Source: UBA12478 sp964513275 (GTDB lineage Bacteria; Patescibacteriota; Patescibacteriia; UBA9934; GWF2-40-263). Taken from it: a stretch of 63,668 nucleotides of DNA. Below the pieces are notes generated by a model. It had not been told where the DNA came from and did no database searches. It saw nothing but the letters and a program-made list of their open reading frames with translations. The DNA lies in the NCBI GenBank assembly GCA_964513275.1, contig CAZELN010000001.1, positions 1 to 63,668 of the forward strand, given 5' to 3'. This document shows, one piece after another, positions 47,765 to 56,674 of the stretch (positions are counted from its first letter, which is position 1; every line of letters begins with the position of its first letter). A program made the position numbers and the translations under genes.

Positions 47765-48475
47765 ATGGATCACTCCAACTCGCTCACACCTACGACACTC
47801 ATTATCTCTGTTGGCGGCTCGCTCGTGGTACCAAATGGAGGAATCGATTATCAGTTTCTTAAAGACTTCAAAGCGCTCATTACCAAGCACCTCAAGAACG
47901 GGTGGCGGTTCGTGATCGTGGTGGGTGGGGGAGGAACGGCTAGGCAGTATCAGGAGGCGGCGCGCAAAGTAGGAAAACTCACACGAGATGACCTCGATTG
48001 GCTCGGAATTCATTCTACCCGTCTTAACGGTCATCTTATGCGCACGATATTGCGTGATGTTGCCCATCCGATCATGCTGAAAGATCCCACAGGACCGCTG
48101 CATCGTTGGACGAAGCCTGTGCTCGTTGCCGCTGGATGGAAGCCGGGCTGGTCGACCGACTATGTCGCAACCCGGTTGGCCAAGCGTCTCAAGAGTCATG
48201 TTGTCGTGAACCTCTCCAACATCGACTACGTGTACAACAAAGACCCAAACAAACATGCTGACGCCGAGGCGATTTGTGACATCACCTGGAAGGAATTTCG
48301 CAAGATGGTGGGGAATGAGTGGGATCCTGGCATGAACGTCCCGTTTGATCCAGTGGCTTCCCGTCTCGCACATCATAGCGGCATCAAAGTGGCCATTCTC
48401 AATGGAACCAACATGAAAAATCTCGACGGCCTGCTTAAAGGGGAACGATTCACAGGAACAGTCATCAAAAGTTAG
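47765..48475 (+). CDS. pyrH: UMP kinase, archaeal-type
   Basis: A 236-residue amino-acid-kinase-fold protein from MDHSNSLTPTTLIISVGGSL. Motifs: VIVVGGGGTARQYQEA (phosphate loop), VAAGWKPGWSTDYVATRLAKRL, VVNLSNIDYVYNKDPNKHADA and PFDPVASRLA. The GWKPGxSTDxxA motif matches the archaeal/CPR UMP kinases rather than E. coli PyrH. It phosphorylates UMP to UDP. Glutamate/carbamate kinases are less likely alternatives. Confidence 0.85.
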   Translation: MDHSNSLTPTTLIISVGGSLVVPNGGIDYQFLKDFKALITKHLKNGWRFVIVVGGGGTARQYQEAARKVGKLTRDDLDWLGIHSTRLNGHLMRTILRDVAHPIMLKDPTGPLHRWTKPVLVAAGWKPGWSTDYVATRLAKRLKSHVVVNLSNIDYVYNKDPNKHADAEAICDITWKEFRKMVGNEWDPGMNVPFDPVASRLAHHSGIKVAILNGTNMKNLDGLLKGERFTGTVIKS

Positions 48476-48502
48476 ATACTACAAGGTCAACTCGATTTCG
48501 AT

Positions 48503-48531
48503 TTGACAGAAAAACTCAGAGTGGTTATTCT
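48503..48531 (+). promoter_or_regulatory. Promoter of rplJ-rplL
   Basis: TTGACA (48503-48508), 17-base spacer, TATTCT (48526-48531). Confidence 0.75.
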
Positions 48532-48552
48532 AAGGCTCGAACTGAAGATTTA

Positions 48553-48637
48553 CCGTAGACAACGGGTTGCCCTTGTGGCATAAGTCCCGTCGAGGTGAAC
48601 AACGAAAAAGTTTCACTTTTTCGACCTTGTTCTACGG
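48553..48637 (+). ncRNA. Ribosomal L10-type leader
   Basis: The 155-base leader between the promoter and rplJ folds as in L10 leaders. CCGTAGA (48553-48559) pairs with TCTACGG (48631-48637) as the basal stem. A central internal-loop region holds TTGTGGCATAAG, and there is a perfect hairpin CGAAAAAGT-TTC-ACTTTTTCG (48603-48623). L10-(L12)4 binds such leaders to repress the operon. The second GGCGTAAGTCCGTAG stretch (48636-48650) repeats part of the stem and could form an alternative fold. Confidence 0.75.
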
Positions 48638-48692
48638 CGTAAGTCCGTAGTTTATTTATTTAAAGGTCGAACCATTCACTAAACGCTCACCT

Positions 48693-49211
48693 ATGCCAAA
48701 AACACGTGCACAAAAAGGAGAGATCGTTGACGAGCTTGCCCAAAAGATTGGGAAGATGAAATCTGTTGTGTTCACGAGAATCTCGGGATACACCATGGAT
48801 GACGCCAACAGTCTCCGTCAGAAAGGACGTGAAGTCGGTGTGGAAGTCATGATCGCCAAGAAGACGCTCCTCAACCGAGCCCTTCAGAGCAATGGCTTCA
48901 CCATTGCGTCAGATGAGCTCGAAGGCAGCATCCTCACCACCATCGGTTTCGATGATGAGGTCGCGGCCGCCAAGCTCATGGCCGATTTTGCCAAGGAACG
49001 CGAGACGATCCAAATCGTCGGCGGTATCCTGGAAGGGAAGTTTGTCGGCACGGACGCCATCAAACAGCTCGCCACACTCCCAAGCCGCGAGCAACTTCTT
49101 GCCATGCTGGTTCGCTCTCTGGGCGCGCCCATCTCTGGATTCGTCAATGTCCTTGCTGGGAATCTCCGCTCATTGGTCTACGTTCTCAATGCTATTAAAG
49201 CCACGAAGTAA
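48693..49211 (+). CDS. rplJ: 50S ribosomal protein uL10
   Basis: A 172-residue L10: KGEIVDELAQKIGKMKSVVFTRISGYTMDD, VEVMIAKKTLLNRALQ, VGGILEGKFVG and the C-terminal helices that carry L7/L12 dimers. It forms the stalk base. Preceded by the leader and promoter described, followed by rplL after 6 bases. Confidence 0.96.
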   Translation: MPKTRAQKGEIVDELAQKIGKMKSVVFTRISGYTMDDANSLRQKGREVGVEVMIAKKTLLNRALQSNGFTIASDELEGSILTTIGFDDEVAAAKLMADFAKERETIQIVGGILEGKFVGTDAIKQLATLPSREQLLAMLVRSLGAPISGFVNVLAGNLRSLVYVLNAIKATK

Positions 49212-49217
49212 ATTCTT

Positions 49218-49622
49218 ATGTCAGACGAAACAAAAACAGTAGAGGTTCCTGAGAAGTTTAAGAGCCTCGTCGCGTCGATCGAGTCCATGTCGGTTCTCGA
49301 CCTCGCGGATCTCGTGAAAGTGCTCGAAGACAAGTTCGGTGTGAGCGCCGCCGCTCCAGCCATGATGATGGCCGCTGGCCCAGCCGCCGGAGCCGCCGTT
49401 GAGGAAGAGAAGACGTCTTTTGATGTCGAGCTCACCGCTGCTGGCGAGAATAAGATCAACGCCATCAAGGCGGTTCGAACCATCACCGGTCTTGGACTCA
49501 AGGAAGCGAAAGATCTCGTTGACGGTGCTCCAAGCATGGTCAAACAGGGAGTCGACAAGGCGACCTCTGAAGACATCAAGAAACAGCTCGAAGAAGCTGG
49601 CGCCAAGGTCACCATCAAGTAA
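49218..49622 (+). CDS. rplL: 50S ribosomal protein bL12
   Basis: A 134-residue L7/L12: N-terminal dimer domain (VLDLADLVKVLEDKFGVSAA), Ala/Gly hinge (AMMMAAGPAAGAAVEEEK) and the C-terminal factor-binding domain (FDVELTAAGENKINAIKAVR, then GLGLKEAKDLVDGAPSMVK). It recruits translational GTPases. Confidence 0.97.
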   Translation: MSDETKTVEVPEKFKSLVASIESMSVLDLADLVKVLEDKFGVSAAAPAMMMAAGPAAGAAVEEEKTSFDVELTAAGENKINAIKAVRTITGLGLKEAKDLVDGAPSMVKQGVDKATSEDIKKQLEEAGAKVTIK

Positions 49623-49627
49623 CCTAA

Positions 49628-49663
49628 CAAAAAATCCCCTGAGTTTCTCAAGGGATTTTTGTT
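49628..49663 (+). terminator. Terminator after rplL
   Basis: AAAAATCCCCTGAG-TTT-CTCAAGGGATTTTT, a 10-bp stem with one mismatch, symmetric enough to stop transcription from both sides (the convergent gene ends at 49664). Confidence 0.85.
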
Positions 49664-50035
49664 TTACTGACGATAGAGTTTTGTTCCTTCGATCGAGATG
49701 ACATCCGGATCGTCCGTCGTGGTAAGGACATTCATTTCATATTCCTTTGCTCCGTCGGCGTAGACTTTCTTTACGAGAATGGATCCATCCAGGAAACGTT
49801 CCGTGATTTCGTAGGTCCCTTCCTCCTGATAGCTTGAATCGGTGGTGAGTGTATAGTGGCCATTTTCAAACTCATAGATCATCCACCATTGATATTCCGC
49901 TTCAGGACTGGCTTCCCCGCGCCAGGTTCCGGTGAGTTCGTCGACGGGAATTTGGATGTTTGTTTGTGGCCAGAGGAAGAACCCACCAACAATGACGACG
50001 GCGAGGACAAGAAGGACGATGTGATGTGCTTTCAT
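49664..50035 (-). CDS. Small anchored lipocalin-like hypothetical protein
   Basis: A 123-residue protein with an N-terminal hydrophobic helix (HHIVLLVLAVVIVGGFFLW) and a beta-strand-rich remainder (LTGTWRGEASPEAEYQWWMI, HYTLTTDSSYQEEGTYEITE). The GTWRG...G.Y.I pattern resembles small lipocalin-like domains (DUF-type). It follows the PP2C-like gene after 1 base, so they are probably co-transcribed. Confidence 0.7.
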   Translation of the reverse strand: MKAHHIVLLVLAVVIVGGFFLWPQTNIQIPVDELTGTWRGEASPEAEYQWWMIYEFENGHYTLTTDSSYQEEGTYEITERFLDGSILVKKVYADGAKEYEMNVLTTTDDPDVISIEGTKLYRQ

Positions 50036-50036
50036 A

Positions 50037-52268
50037 TTATTCCAAGTGACTTGGAGCGATTGAATACAATTTTGATCCAGCCAGGACGTAGATGGTATAC
50101 CCAGATTCGTCTACCACAAAGTCTGTCAGGCCTTGGAATGCATCAGACCGATATTGAACAACGAATGCCCCTGTCTCTTTGAGGAAAACAACAATACGTT
50201 GAGTGGAAGGTTCAAGAATATACAAGTAGGCACTTTCTGCGTTGGTCCAGATTTTGCGAGCCTGTGTGAGGCGTGGATCTACCATGCTTGTGTTCCATCC
50301 TTCCTCGCTTCCATTGGCAAAACGTGATACCGAACCATCCTGCATGAGAATGTAGACGTTTCCATCAATGGTAAAGGAGACAGCGGTATCCAGAGCAACC
50401 GTTCGAGAAGTAATCCAATCTGTTTCCCCATCAAGCGTTGAACCACTGATGTTGAATCGCACGATTTGGCCTTCAGTTGTTTCTGTGCTTGGTCGCAGCA
50501 GATACAGACGATTGGCGTAGGCGACCAGATCGATCCAACGGTTGTCTTGGGTCGAAAGGGTGTTCAGGGTTTGATCTTCAAAAGAAACGCTCGAGATATT
50601 TCCATCTGAACTCAGCAAATAGGTGCGCCCGTCTTCTTGGCTCATGGCGATGGGAGAGTTTGTGTTAGTTGCTGTGGCGATGGTGTCAAAGCGTTTTTCT
50701 TGGCGATGGTATTGGTAGACACGTCCATCAGATCCAGCGACGAGGAGGTTTCCTGAGGCCAAGATCAGAGCGTTTCCAAATACTCCATCCGTAAGCGTTT
50801 CAAGATCTGCTAAAAGAGGTGGGTTTGGAATTGTCACTAAGTGGCGGATTTCGTTGAGAGCGGTTTGAAGATCATGTTTGAGTTCCTGGACGTGTTCTTC
50901 TCGTTCAGGGGTGTTACTTGGAAGTGATTCGATGAGCGTTTGGGCGTTTACGTAAAGACTACGCGCTTGGTTTTCATCTTTGTAAATCACGGCTCCAGCC
51001 GCTCGTTCCATTAGGTCTTGGATCGACGCAAGCTGTCTTTGGTAGGTTTCTTCCTCTGCCGCCCGCGCTTGGGATTTTGAGAGGGTAGAAATACCCACCA
51101 CAAGAACGACGGCTGCGACAACAACACCGCCGACGAGATATTTTGTCGATGCTGGAGCTGTTCGGATTCGTCCAAACAGGGACGTGAAACCCCCTTGGAA
51201 TGGACGTTGTTTTAGCTCAAGATGCGTTTTAACGCGAGTTCGCCCCTCTTTATTTTTCAATAGTTGGAACCACTTGGATACCGTTTTTTTGCCTTGTCTT
51301 AACAGGAAACTTGTAATCCGCAGCCCGAATCGCGCACTACGACGCAGAAGATCCCTGAAGCTTCCCTGTGAGTCTAGTTCTTTCAGTATTCTTGAGCGGT
51401 TGTTGGACGTTGGTTGTACATAGGCGAGTACTTTTTTGACCAGATGAGAGAGCTTGGGGCGTTGGTCGCCTAATAAACGATCGGTTTGTTCTTCTGTTGA
51501 GTTGAATGCTTCTACCGAAAGGCTCGATTGGGGTGTTGCTGAGGATTGAAACCCTGTTGTTTGTACGACACTCTCGTCAGCTACTTTTAAAATCGTAAGC
51601 AAGAGGCTGTCTTTGAGCGCAAAGTATTGGCGGATTTTTTGTACTGCCCCAACAGGCGGAAGGGAGGATAAAATGTGATTGAGTTCGTCTGGTGGGATGG
51701 CTCTTTGGAGATCCTTGTCGCTCACGCAAAATACATCTCCTGAGTGAAGGTCTCCGTCCAAGACGATGGCAAATGTTTTTTCCCATGTGGGAAGGGACTG
51801 TTCTGTCTGGAGGCCTCGGAACAAATTGAAAATTTGGTATCGTTGCGAGGGTTTCTTGTGAAGAAATAATACTCCCAATTCTCCCGTTCCTGAGAGGTAC
51901 ATTTCCGTTGTTGAGACGATTCCTACCAACGCGTGGAGATGTTCAATAGGAATTTGCCAACGGCCTTCCCGAACGTACTGCGCAAGCGTCTCATTTAACG
52001 CACCAAGGAATTGTTCAAAGCGATGCTGTGGGTTTGATTCTTTTCCAAATGAATCTGCAAGACGTCTTGTTTGCTCCATGAGCACTTGGAGGAGGACTTC
52101 CGCGTCCTCTGTTTCCTTTTTTGTGTACGCAACAAGAAAGACAAATCCTCCTCGCTCCTGGACAGGAAGAAGCAGAGAGATCCCACGGATGTGTTCATCG
52201 GGCGTCTGGGGTTCATAGGTCGCCCCTTTGATCTCAGCGTGCATAGCCATTTGCCCAGGAGTTAGCAT
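50037..52268 (-). CDS. PP2C-like membrane protein with C-terminal predicted beta-propeller
   Basis: A 743-residue protein (an ATG at 52247, MAMHAEIKGATYEPQ, is a possible start). The N-terminal about 230 residues look like a degenerate PP2C/SpoIIE fold (GEGxLGVLFLHKK-type, LDGDLHSGDVFCVSDKDLQ). A membrane helix is at about 385-405 (TKYLVGGVVVAAVVLVVGIS), then a coiled coil (about 415-470), then repeated strands (RVYQYHRQEKRFDTIATATN; LLSSDGNISSVSFED; YLYILEPSTQRIVVFLKETG) suggesting a propeller outside the cell. Similar architectures are common in CPR. Metal-binding acids of PP2C are not all apparent. Confidence 0.7.
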   Translation of the reverse strand: MLTPGQMAMHAEIKGATYEPQTPDEHIRGISLLLPVQERGGFVFLVAYTKKETEDAEVLLQVLMEQTRRLADSFGKESNPQHRFEQFLGALNETLAQYVREGRWQIPIEHLHALVGIVSTTEMYLSGTGELGVLFLHKKPSQRYQIFNLFRGLQTEQSLPTWEKTFAIVLDGDLHSGDVFCVSDKDLQRAIPPDELNHILSSLPPVGAVQKIRQYFALKDSLLLTILKVADESVVQTTGFQSSATPQSSLSVEAFNSTEEQTDRLLGDQRPKLSHLVKKVLAYVQPTSNNRSRILKELDSQGSFRDLLRRSARFGLRITSFLLRQGKKTVSKWFQLLKNKEGRTRVKTHLELKQRPFQGGFTSLFGRIRTAPASTKYLVGGVVVAAVVLVVGISTLSKSQARAAEEETYQRQLASIQDLMERAAGAVIYKDENQARSLYVNAQTLIESLPSNTPEREEHVQELKHDLQTALNEIRHLVTIPNPPLLADLETLTDGVFGNALILASGNLLVAGSDGRVYQYHRQEKRFDTIATATNTNSPIAMSQEDGRTYLLSSDGNISSVSFEDQTLNTLSTQDNRWIDLVAYANRLYLLRPSTETTEGQIVRFNISGSTLDGETDWITSRTVALDTAVSFTIDGNVYILMQDGSVSRFANGSEEGWNTSMVDPRLTQARKIWTNAESAYLYILEPSTQRIVVFLKETGAFVVQYRSDAFQGLTDFVVDESGYTIYVLAGSKLYSIAPSHLE

Positions 52269-52315
52269 TTGTGTACATTATACCTAGATGTTCGGGAGGC
52301 GCAAATGAAGCCATT

Positions 52316-52927
52316 ATGATGAAAAAACCTTTTAAACTCGAACAGATGTTTGGTTCAAAGACGCGGGCGAGGCTCATGGCGCTCTTTCTTTCGCAACCAG
52401 ACGACCTGTTTTTTGTTCGAGAGCTGACCAGACGGATTGACGCCCAGCTCAATTCCGTTCGTCGAGAGTTGAAAAATTTAGTCCAGCTTGGACTTCTGTT
52501 GGAAAAAGAAGGAATGGAAAAAGCCTCACCTCGTCTGGCGGACAAAAAAAAATACTACTGCACGAACCAGGATTTTATTCTCTTTGCTGACCTCCGATCG
52601 CTTTTTCAAAAAGTACAAATTCTTTTGAAGCAAAATCTTGTACAAGACATTCAAGAGAAAGGGCGTATTGATTATCTTGCGTTTACGGGAAGATTCGTTG
52701 ATGCCACAGATATTCCCACGGACATCCTCATTGTAGGATCCATCAAACAAGAGGACTTGGAAAAAATGATCGCGAAATTTGAAGAGGAAATCCCTTATGA
52801 GATTAACTATACGCTCATGCCTAAGGATGAATTCCTTGATCGTAGACAAGTCGCCGATCGGTTTCTTTTTTCTATTCTCAATGGCGAAAAAGTCGTGATG
52901 ATTGATCGGATCCATCGTCTTGTATGA
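52316..52927 (+). CDS. Winged-helix regulator with C-terminal nucleotidyltransferase-like domain
   Basis: A 203-residue protein, MMKKPFKLEQMFGSKTRARL. The N-terminal wHTH (FLSQPDDLFFVRELTRRIDAQLNSVRRELKNL) is of the ArsR/MarR-like type. The C-terminal part (IDYLAFTGRF...DILIVGSIKQEDLEKMI) resembles the nucleotidyltransferase-like domain of such CPR regulators, with VGS instead of the catalytic GSxxxGxxSDxD, so it is probably inactive. Divergent from the PP2C-like gene and possibly its regulator. Confidence 0.72.
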   Translation: MMKKPFKLEQMFGSKTRARLMALFLSQPDDLFFVRELTRRIDAQLNSVRRELKNLVQLGLLLEKEGMEKASPRLADKKKYYCTNQDFILFADLRSLFQKVQILLKQNLVQDIQEKGRIDYLAFTGRFVDATDIPTDILIVGSIKQEDLEKMIAKFEEEIPYEINYTLMPKDEFLDRRQVADRFLFSILNGEKVVMIDRIHRLV

Positions 52928-53334
52928 TGCTCCTTCTTTTGGCTCAAGACATTGGTTGGCTGTCTATCGGTCTTGCACAGAGTGGGAAACTCATCCAGGA
53001 ACGCACTAGTGAAACTTCCCCAGAGGGATATCTTTTGAACCTTCATCAGACGTTAGAGGCATGGTCTGTATCTTTGGAACAGATAAAGAGTATTCTGGTT
53101 GTCACAGGTCCGGGTTCGTTCACGGCGAGTCGTGTCAGCACCACCATAGCAAATGCGATTGCTTTTAGCAGGAATATTCCTATCATGGGAGTTGAAAATT
53201 CATCACATCGTTCTTTAACGGAATTGCTTATGAGCTTGCCGGAAATGGGATCGACTCATGTCGCTCCAACGTACGACCGGCCGCCAGAAATTACGAAAGC
53301 TCGTATCAACAGTGGGGATAACGGATGTGACTAG
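52924..53334 (+). CDS. tsaB: TsaB-like tRNA t6A modification protein, short form
   Basis: A 136-residue ASKHA-fold protein: LLAQDIGWLSIGLAQSGKLI, SLEQIKSILVVTGPGSFTASRVSTTIANAIAF and IMGVENSS. The GPGSFT(G/A)xR motif is the TsaB hallmark. TsaB partners TsaD in N6-threonylcarbamoyladenosine synthesis. The protein covers only the N-terminal lobe; usual TsaB has about 220 residues. A 136-residue form may suffice for binding TsaD or may be a truncated copy. It overlaps the regulator gene by 4 bases. Confidence 0.82.
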   Translation: MMLLLLAQDIGWLSIGLAQSGKLIQERTSETSPEGYLLNLHQTLEAWSVSLEQIKSILVVTGPGSFTASRVSTTIANAIAFSRNIPIMGVENSSHRSLTELLMSLPEMGSTHVAPTYDRPPEITKARINSGDNGCD

Positions 53335-53384
53335 GATTCACTCAAAATGTTAATGTATAGGTATCATTGTAAAAAAATATCTTT

Positions 53385-54065
53385 ATGGCGTTTACACAAG
53401 ACGTACTTCAAGGTCCACTTCTGGAACTCTGGGAGACGGTTATGGCGTATCTTCCAAACCTTCTTGGAGCGATCATTGTTTTTTTGATCGGCGTGATTGT
53501 CGCGGTTGTGTTGCGTCGACTCGTTGTGCAAATCATCGGACTTCTGCGCATTGACGATCTGGCAAAGCGGTTAGAGATTACTGCCCAGTTTGAACGCGCG
53601 GGGTTGCGGCTCCATATCGGAGCGCTGTTAGGTTGGATCGTGAAGTGGTTTTTTATCATTATTGCCCTCATTGCCGCGACGGATATTTTAGGATGGGATC
53701 AGGTCACGGACTACCTTGCTCAGGTGGTTCTGTTCATACCAAACGTGATCATTGCGGTTATTATTCTCTTGGCTGGCATATTGCTTGGGAATTTTGTCCA
53801 AAATGTTGTGAAGTCTGCCGTGGAAGCAGCACAGCTTGCCTCGGCTGAATTTTTGTCCGGTGTTGCGAAGTGGGCGATTCTTGTTTTTACCCTCATGGCC
53901 GCCCTTGTGCAGCTCCAAATCGCTCCTGAGCTCATTCGTGTTTTGTTTACGGGTCTTGTGGCGATGTTGGCTCTGGCTGGCGGACTTGCCTTCGGGCTTG
54001 GCGGAAAGGAACACGCCCATCAGTTTCTCAACCGCTTGAAGAAAGATATTTCATCCGAGAAGTAA
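53385..54065 (+). CDS. CmpX/TM_helix-repeat membrane protein (MscS-related)
   Basis: A 226-residue protein with five hydrophobic helices (LPNLLGAIIVFLIGVIVAVVL; LGWIVKWFFIIIALIAATDILG; VVLFIPNVIIAVIILLAGILLG; GVAKWAILVFTLMAALVQL; LVAMLALAGGLAFGLGGKEHA). The last stretch, LAGGLAFGLGGKE, is the conserved TM_helix signature that resembles the pore helix of MscS. It could be a mechanosensitive channel-like protein. It ends at the first base of the next start (taATG). Confidence 0.8.
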   Translation: MAFTQDVLQGPLLELWETVMAYLPNLLGAIIVFLIGVIVAVVLRRLVVQIIGLLRIDDLAKRLEITAQFERAGLRLHIGALLGWIVKWFFIIIALIAATDILGWDQVTDYLAQVVLFIPNVIIAVIILLAGILLGNFVQNVVKSAVEAAQLASAEFLSGVAKWAILVFTLMAALVQLQIAPELIRVLFTGLVAMLALAGGLAFGLGGKEHAHQFLNRLKKDISSEK

Positions 54066-55543
54066 TGTCCTATCACTACGGTCAGTCACGATTTTGGGAA
54101 ATGTTCCCCGGCCTCTTGGTTTGGGGAACTTTTTCTCTTGCCCTTGCCTTGAGTTTTTTACAGCCGCTGTGGGTGATCGTTTTCATCATCGTTTTTGATT
54201 TGCTGTGGTTGTTCCGAGTTCTCTACTTCAACGTGTTTGTTGTCATTTCCTGGAGTCGCTATCGTCGTGCAAGAAAAACAGATTGGCAAAAGATGCTTGC
54301 TTCTGTGCCTGGTTCAGAGCGTATTCGTCATCTGGTTTTGCTCCCCACCTACAAAGAGAGCTATGAGATCATTCGTTCGACCTTGCGTTCGCTCAGGGAT
54401 AACACGATGCCGAATAACCGGTTCTTTGTTGTGCTGGGAGGGGAAGAGGCAGACAAAGAGGCATTTGAGAAAATGGCTCATCGAGCGCAACAAGAGTTTG
54501 GATCCGTCTTTGCCTACTTTGGAACAACCCTTCATCCCAAAGGGTTACCTGACGAAATTCCTGGCAAGGGATCAAACCTTCACTGGATGGGACACGAACT
54601 CGAGCGTCGGCTTAGGGAGCGTTTCCCAGAAGTAAAAGATGAAGAGATGGTGGTTTCTGCGTTTGATATTGATACGGTGGCACATCCTCAGTATTTTTCG
54701 TATCTCACCTATTTGTATTGCACGGTCGAGGATCCCACTCGTTCTTCGTATCAACCGATCGCCATGTTCTCGAACAATATTTGGTCGGCAAACGCTCCCG
54801 TGCGCATTGGAGCATTCGGAACAACCTTCTGGCTTTTTGGCGAGCTTACGCGGTCAGAACGACTTTGGACATTCTCGTCACACTCCATGCCGTGGAAGAT
54901 GCTCAAAGACGTGGGGTTCTGGCAGAAAGACATCGTCAGTGAGGATTCGCGTATCTTCATGCAGGCCTATCTGCACTACCACGGGGACTATCGAGTGACA
55001 CCGATGTTTTTGCCGGTTTCTATGGATGCGGTAACAGGGGCAAACTACCTCGATTCAATGAAGGCTTTGTACGTACAGATGCGTCGATGGGCATGGGGAG
55101 TGGAACATCTTCCATTCATCATTGATGGATTCAAACATGATTCGCAGATTCCTTGGCGCAAGAAGGCACAATATGTGTTCAATCATATTGAGGGGATGTT
55201 CACGTGGGCGACCGCGCCGATCATTATGTTTGTGCTTGGTTGGTTACCATTATGGGTTGCGAAGGGTCAGACCAATGCGCTTATCCAAGCAGCTCCATTT
55301 ACTCTTGAGCAGCTGATGCAGTTTGCCATGATCGGTATCTTGATTTCCGCCGTGATGTCGCTCACATTATTGCCTTCACGTCCGCAAGAAGTCCGCAGAC
55401 ATACTTGGATTACTATGGGTCTTCAGTGGATTCTACTTCCCGTGACGTTTATTCTCTTTGGTTCCTTCCCAGCCATCGACGCACAGACTAGACTTATGAT
55501 AGGAAACTATCTTGGATTTAAGGTTACAAAAAAGACGAGGTAA
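54065..55543 (+). CDS. Membrane glycosyltransferase family 2
   Basis: A 492-residue integral membrane GT-A enzyme. Two N-terminal helices, then the GT2 domain: HLVLLPTYKESYEIIRSTLRSL, FFVVLGGEEAD, the DxD-type VSAFDIDTVAHPQYF, EDSRIFMQAYLHY, and QMRRWAWGVEH (QxxRW-type motif of processive GT2s). Three C-terminal helices follow. Likely makes or extends a surface polysaccharide. Substrate unknown. Confidence 0.88.
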   Translation: MSYHYGQSRFWEMFPGLLVWGTFSLALALSFLQPLWVIVFIIVFDLLWLFRVLYFNVFVVISWSRYRRARKTDWQKMLASVPGSERIRHLVLLPTYKESYEIIRSTLRSLRDNTMPNNRFFVVLGGEEADKEAFEKMAHRAQQEFGSVFAYFGTTLHPKGLPDEIPGKGSNLHWMGHELERRLRERFPEVKDEEMVVSAFDIDTVAHPQYFSYLTYLYCTVEDPTRSSYQPIAMFSNNIWSANAPVRIGAFGTTFWLFGELTRSERLWTFSSHSMPWKMLKDVGFWQKDIVSEDSRIFMQAYLHYHGDYRVTPMFLPVSMDAVTGANYLDSMKALYVQMRRWAWGVEHLPFIIDGFKHDSQIPWRKKAQYVFNHIEGMFTWATAPIIMFVLGWLPLWVAKGQTNALIQAAPFTLEQLMQFAMIGILISAVMSLTLLPSRPQEVRRHTWITMGLQWILLPVTFILFGSFPAIDAQTRLMIGNYLGFKVTKKTR

Positions 55544-55571
55544 TTATCTTGATCTACCATAGGGAGCACAT

Positions 55572-56624
55572 ATGGCGTATCCGAAATTAAGCGTGCACAT
55601 TGTGAGCTGGAACTCGATGCGATTTTTGCCGGATTTGTTGAAATCCATTATGGATCAGACTATCCGGGATTTCAACGTTCTGATTATCGATAACGCCTCA
55701 TCCGATGGAGTCGAACAATTTCTCAAAGAACAGTATTCCGAAGTTGGCTTTATTCGCAATGCGCGAAACCTCGGATTTTCAGCAGCGCATAATCAAGGTA
55801 TTCGGTATGCGATTGAGCACTGGCCAGAAACAGAACTAGCCGATCGTTTCATTTTAATAATCAATCCCGATGTACTCCTTACGCCGACCTTTCTTGAGGA
55901 GTTAGTTCATGCGATCGCATCGCATCCAGAAGTTGGGAGTTTTGGAGGCAAACTTCTGCGCGCCTTTGGAGAGAATTTGGGCGATGAAGTCCTTAAGGAG
56001 GTTATTCGTTCGGATCGTATTGACTCCGTTGGCCTGAATCCGCATCGTAATCGAACGGTCACGGATCGTGGTGCTGGAGAGCTTGATGAAGGTCAGTACG
56101 AAAAACAAGAAAAGGTTTTTGGTATCTCTGGCGCACTTGTGCTCTATCGTGCCAAAGCGCTCGAAGATGTGCGGTTTGGCGATGAGATTCTCGACCACGA
56201 TTTTTTTGCGTATAAAGAAGATGTGGATCTTGCTTGGCGTCTTCAGCACGCAGGTTGGGATTCGCTTTATGTTCCTCGGGCCGTGGCCTATCATTATCGG
56301 GGCATGTATGGGCCGGAGAAAAGTGGGCTGTGGAAACGGATGCGTAACCACCGTGAGAAGTCTTCGTTGCGGAATTTTTTTTCCACACGAAATCATTGGT
56401 TGATGCTCATCAAAAATTTGAAGCTCGTCAATTTTCTTTTGAGTGTTCCTTGGATCATGACGTATGAAGTGGGACGGCTCGGATACATCCTTGTGTTTGA
56501 GCGTTCTGGTTGGAGAGCGACTCGCGAGGTCTTTACTCTGGTACCGCGCATGTGGCGAAAACGTCGGGCAACGATGAAACGTGCGAAGCGTCCAGCGAAG
56601 GAAATTCGTAAGTGGTTTGCGTGA
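55572..56624 (+). CDS. Glycosyltransferase family 2 (rhamnosyltransferase-like)
   Basis: A 350-residue soluble GT-A enzyme: VHIVSWNSMRFLPDLLKSIM, VLIIDNASSDGVEQFL, NARNLGFSAAHNQGIRYA, LIINPDVLLTP (DxD-type NPDV), DHDFFAYKEDVDLAWRLQHAGWDSLYVP with the catalytic ED. The WNxxxxLxxxLxSI and FxxxEDxDLxxR motifs are those of WbbL-like rhamnosyltransferases. It probably adds a sugar in wall or surface-glycan assembly. Confidence 0.9.
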   Translation: MAYPKLSVHIVSWNSMRFLPDLLKSIMDQTIRDFNVLIIDNASSDGVEQFLKEQYSEVGFIRNARNLGFSAAHNQGIRYAIEHWPETELADRFILIINPDVLLTPTFLEELVHAIASHPEVGSFGGKLLRAFGENLGDEVLKEVIRSDRIDSVGLNPHRNRTVTDRGAGELDEGQYEKQEKVFGISGALVLYRAKALEDVRFGDEILDHDFFAYKEDVDLAWRLQHAGWDSLYVPRAVAYHYRGMYGPEKSGLWKRMRNHREKSSLRNFFSTRNHWLMLIKNLKLVNFLLSVPWIMTYEVGRLGYILVFERSGWRATREVFTLVPRMWRKRRATMKRAKRPAKEIRKWFA

Positions 56625-56674
56625 TGGATGTCTCAAGGTACGATATACTGGCCTAAGAAGTAAGAGAGGAGGAC

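Noticed and set aside
48503..48692. Small open frames in the rplJ leader
   Set aside because: The sequence is accounted for by a promoter and an L10-type leader structure.
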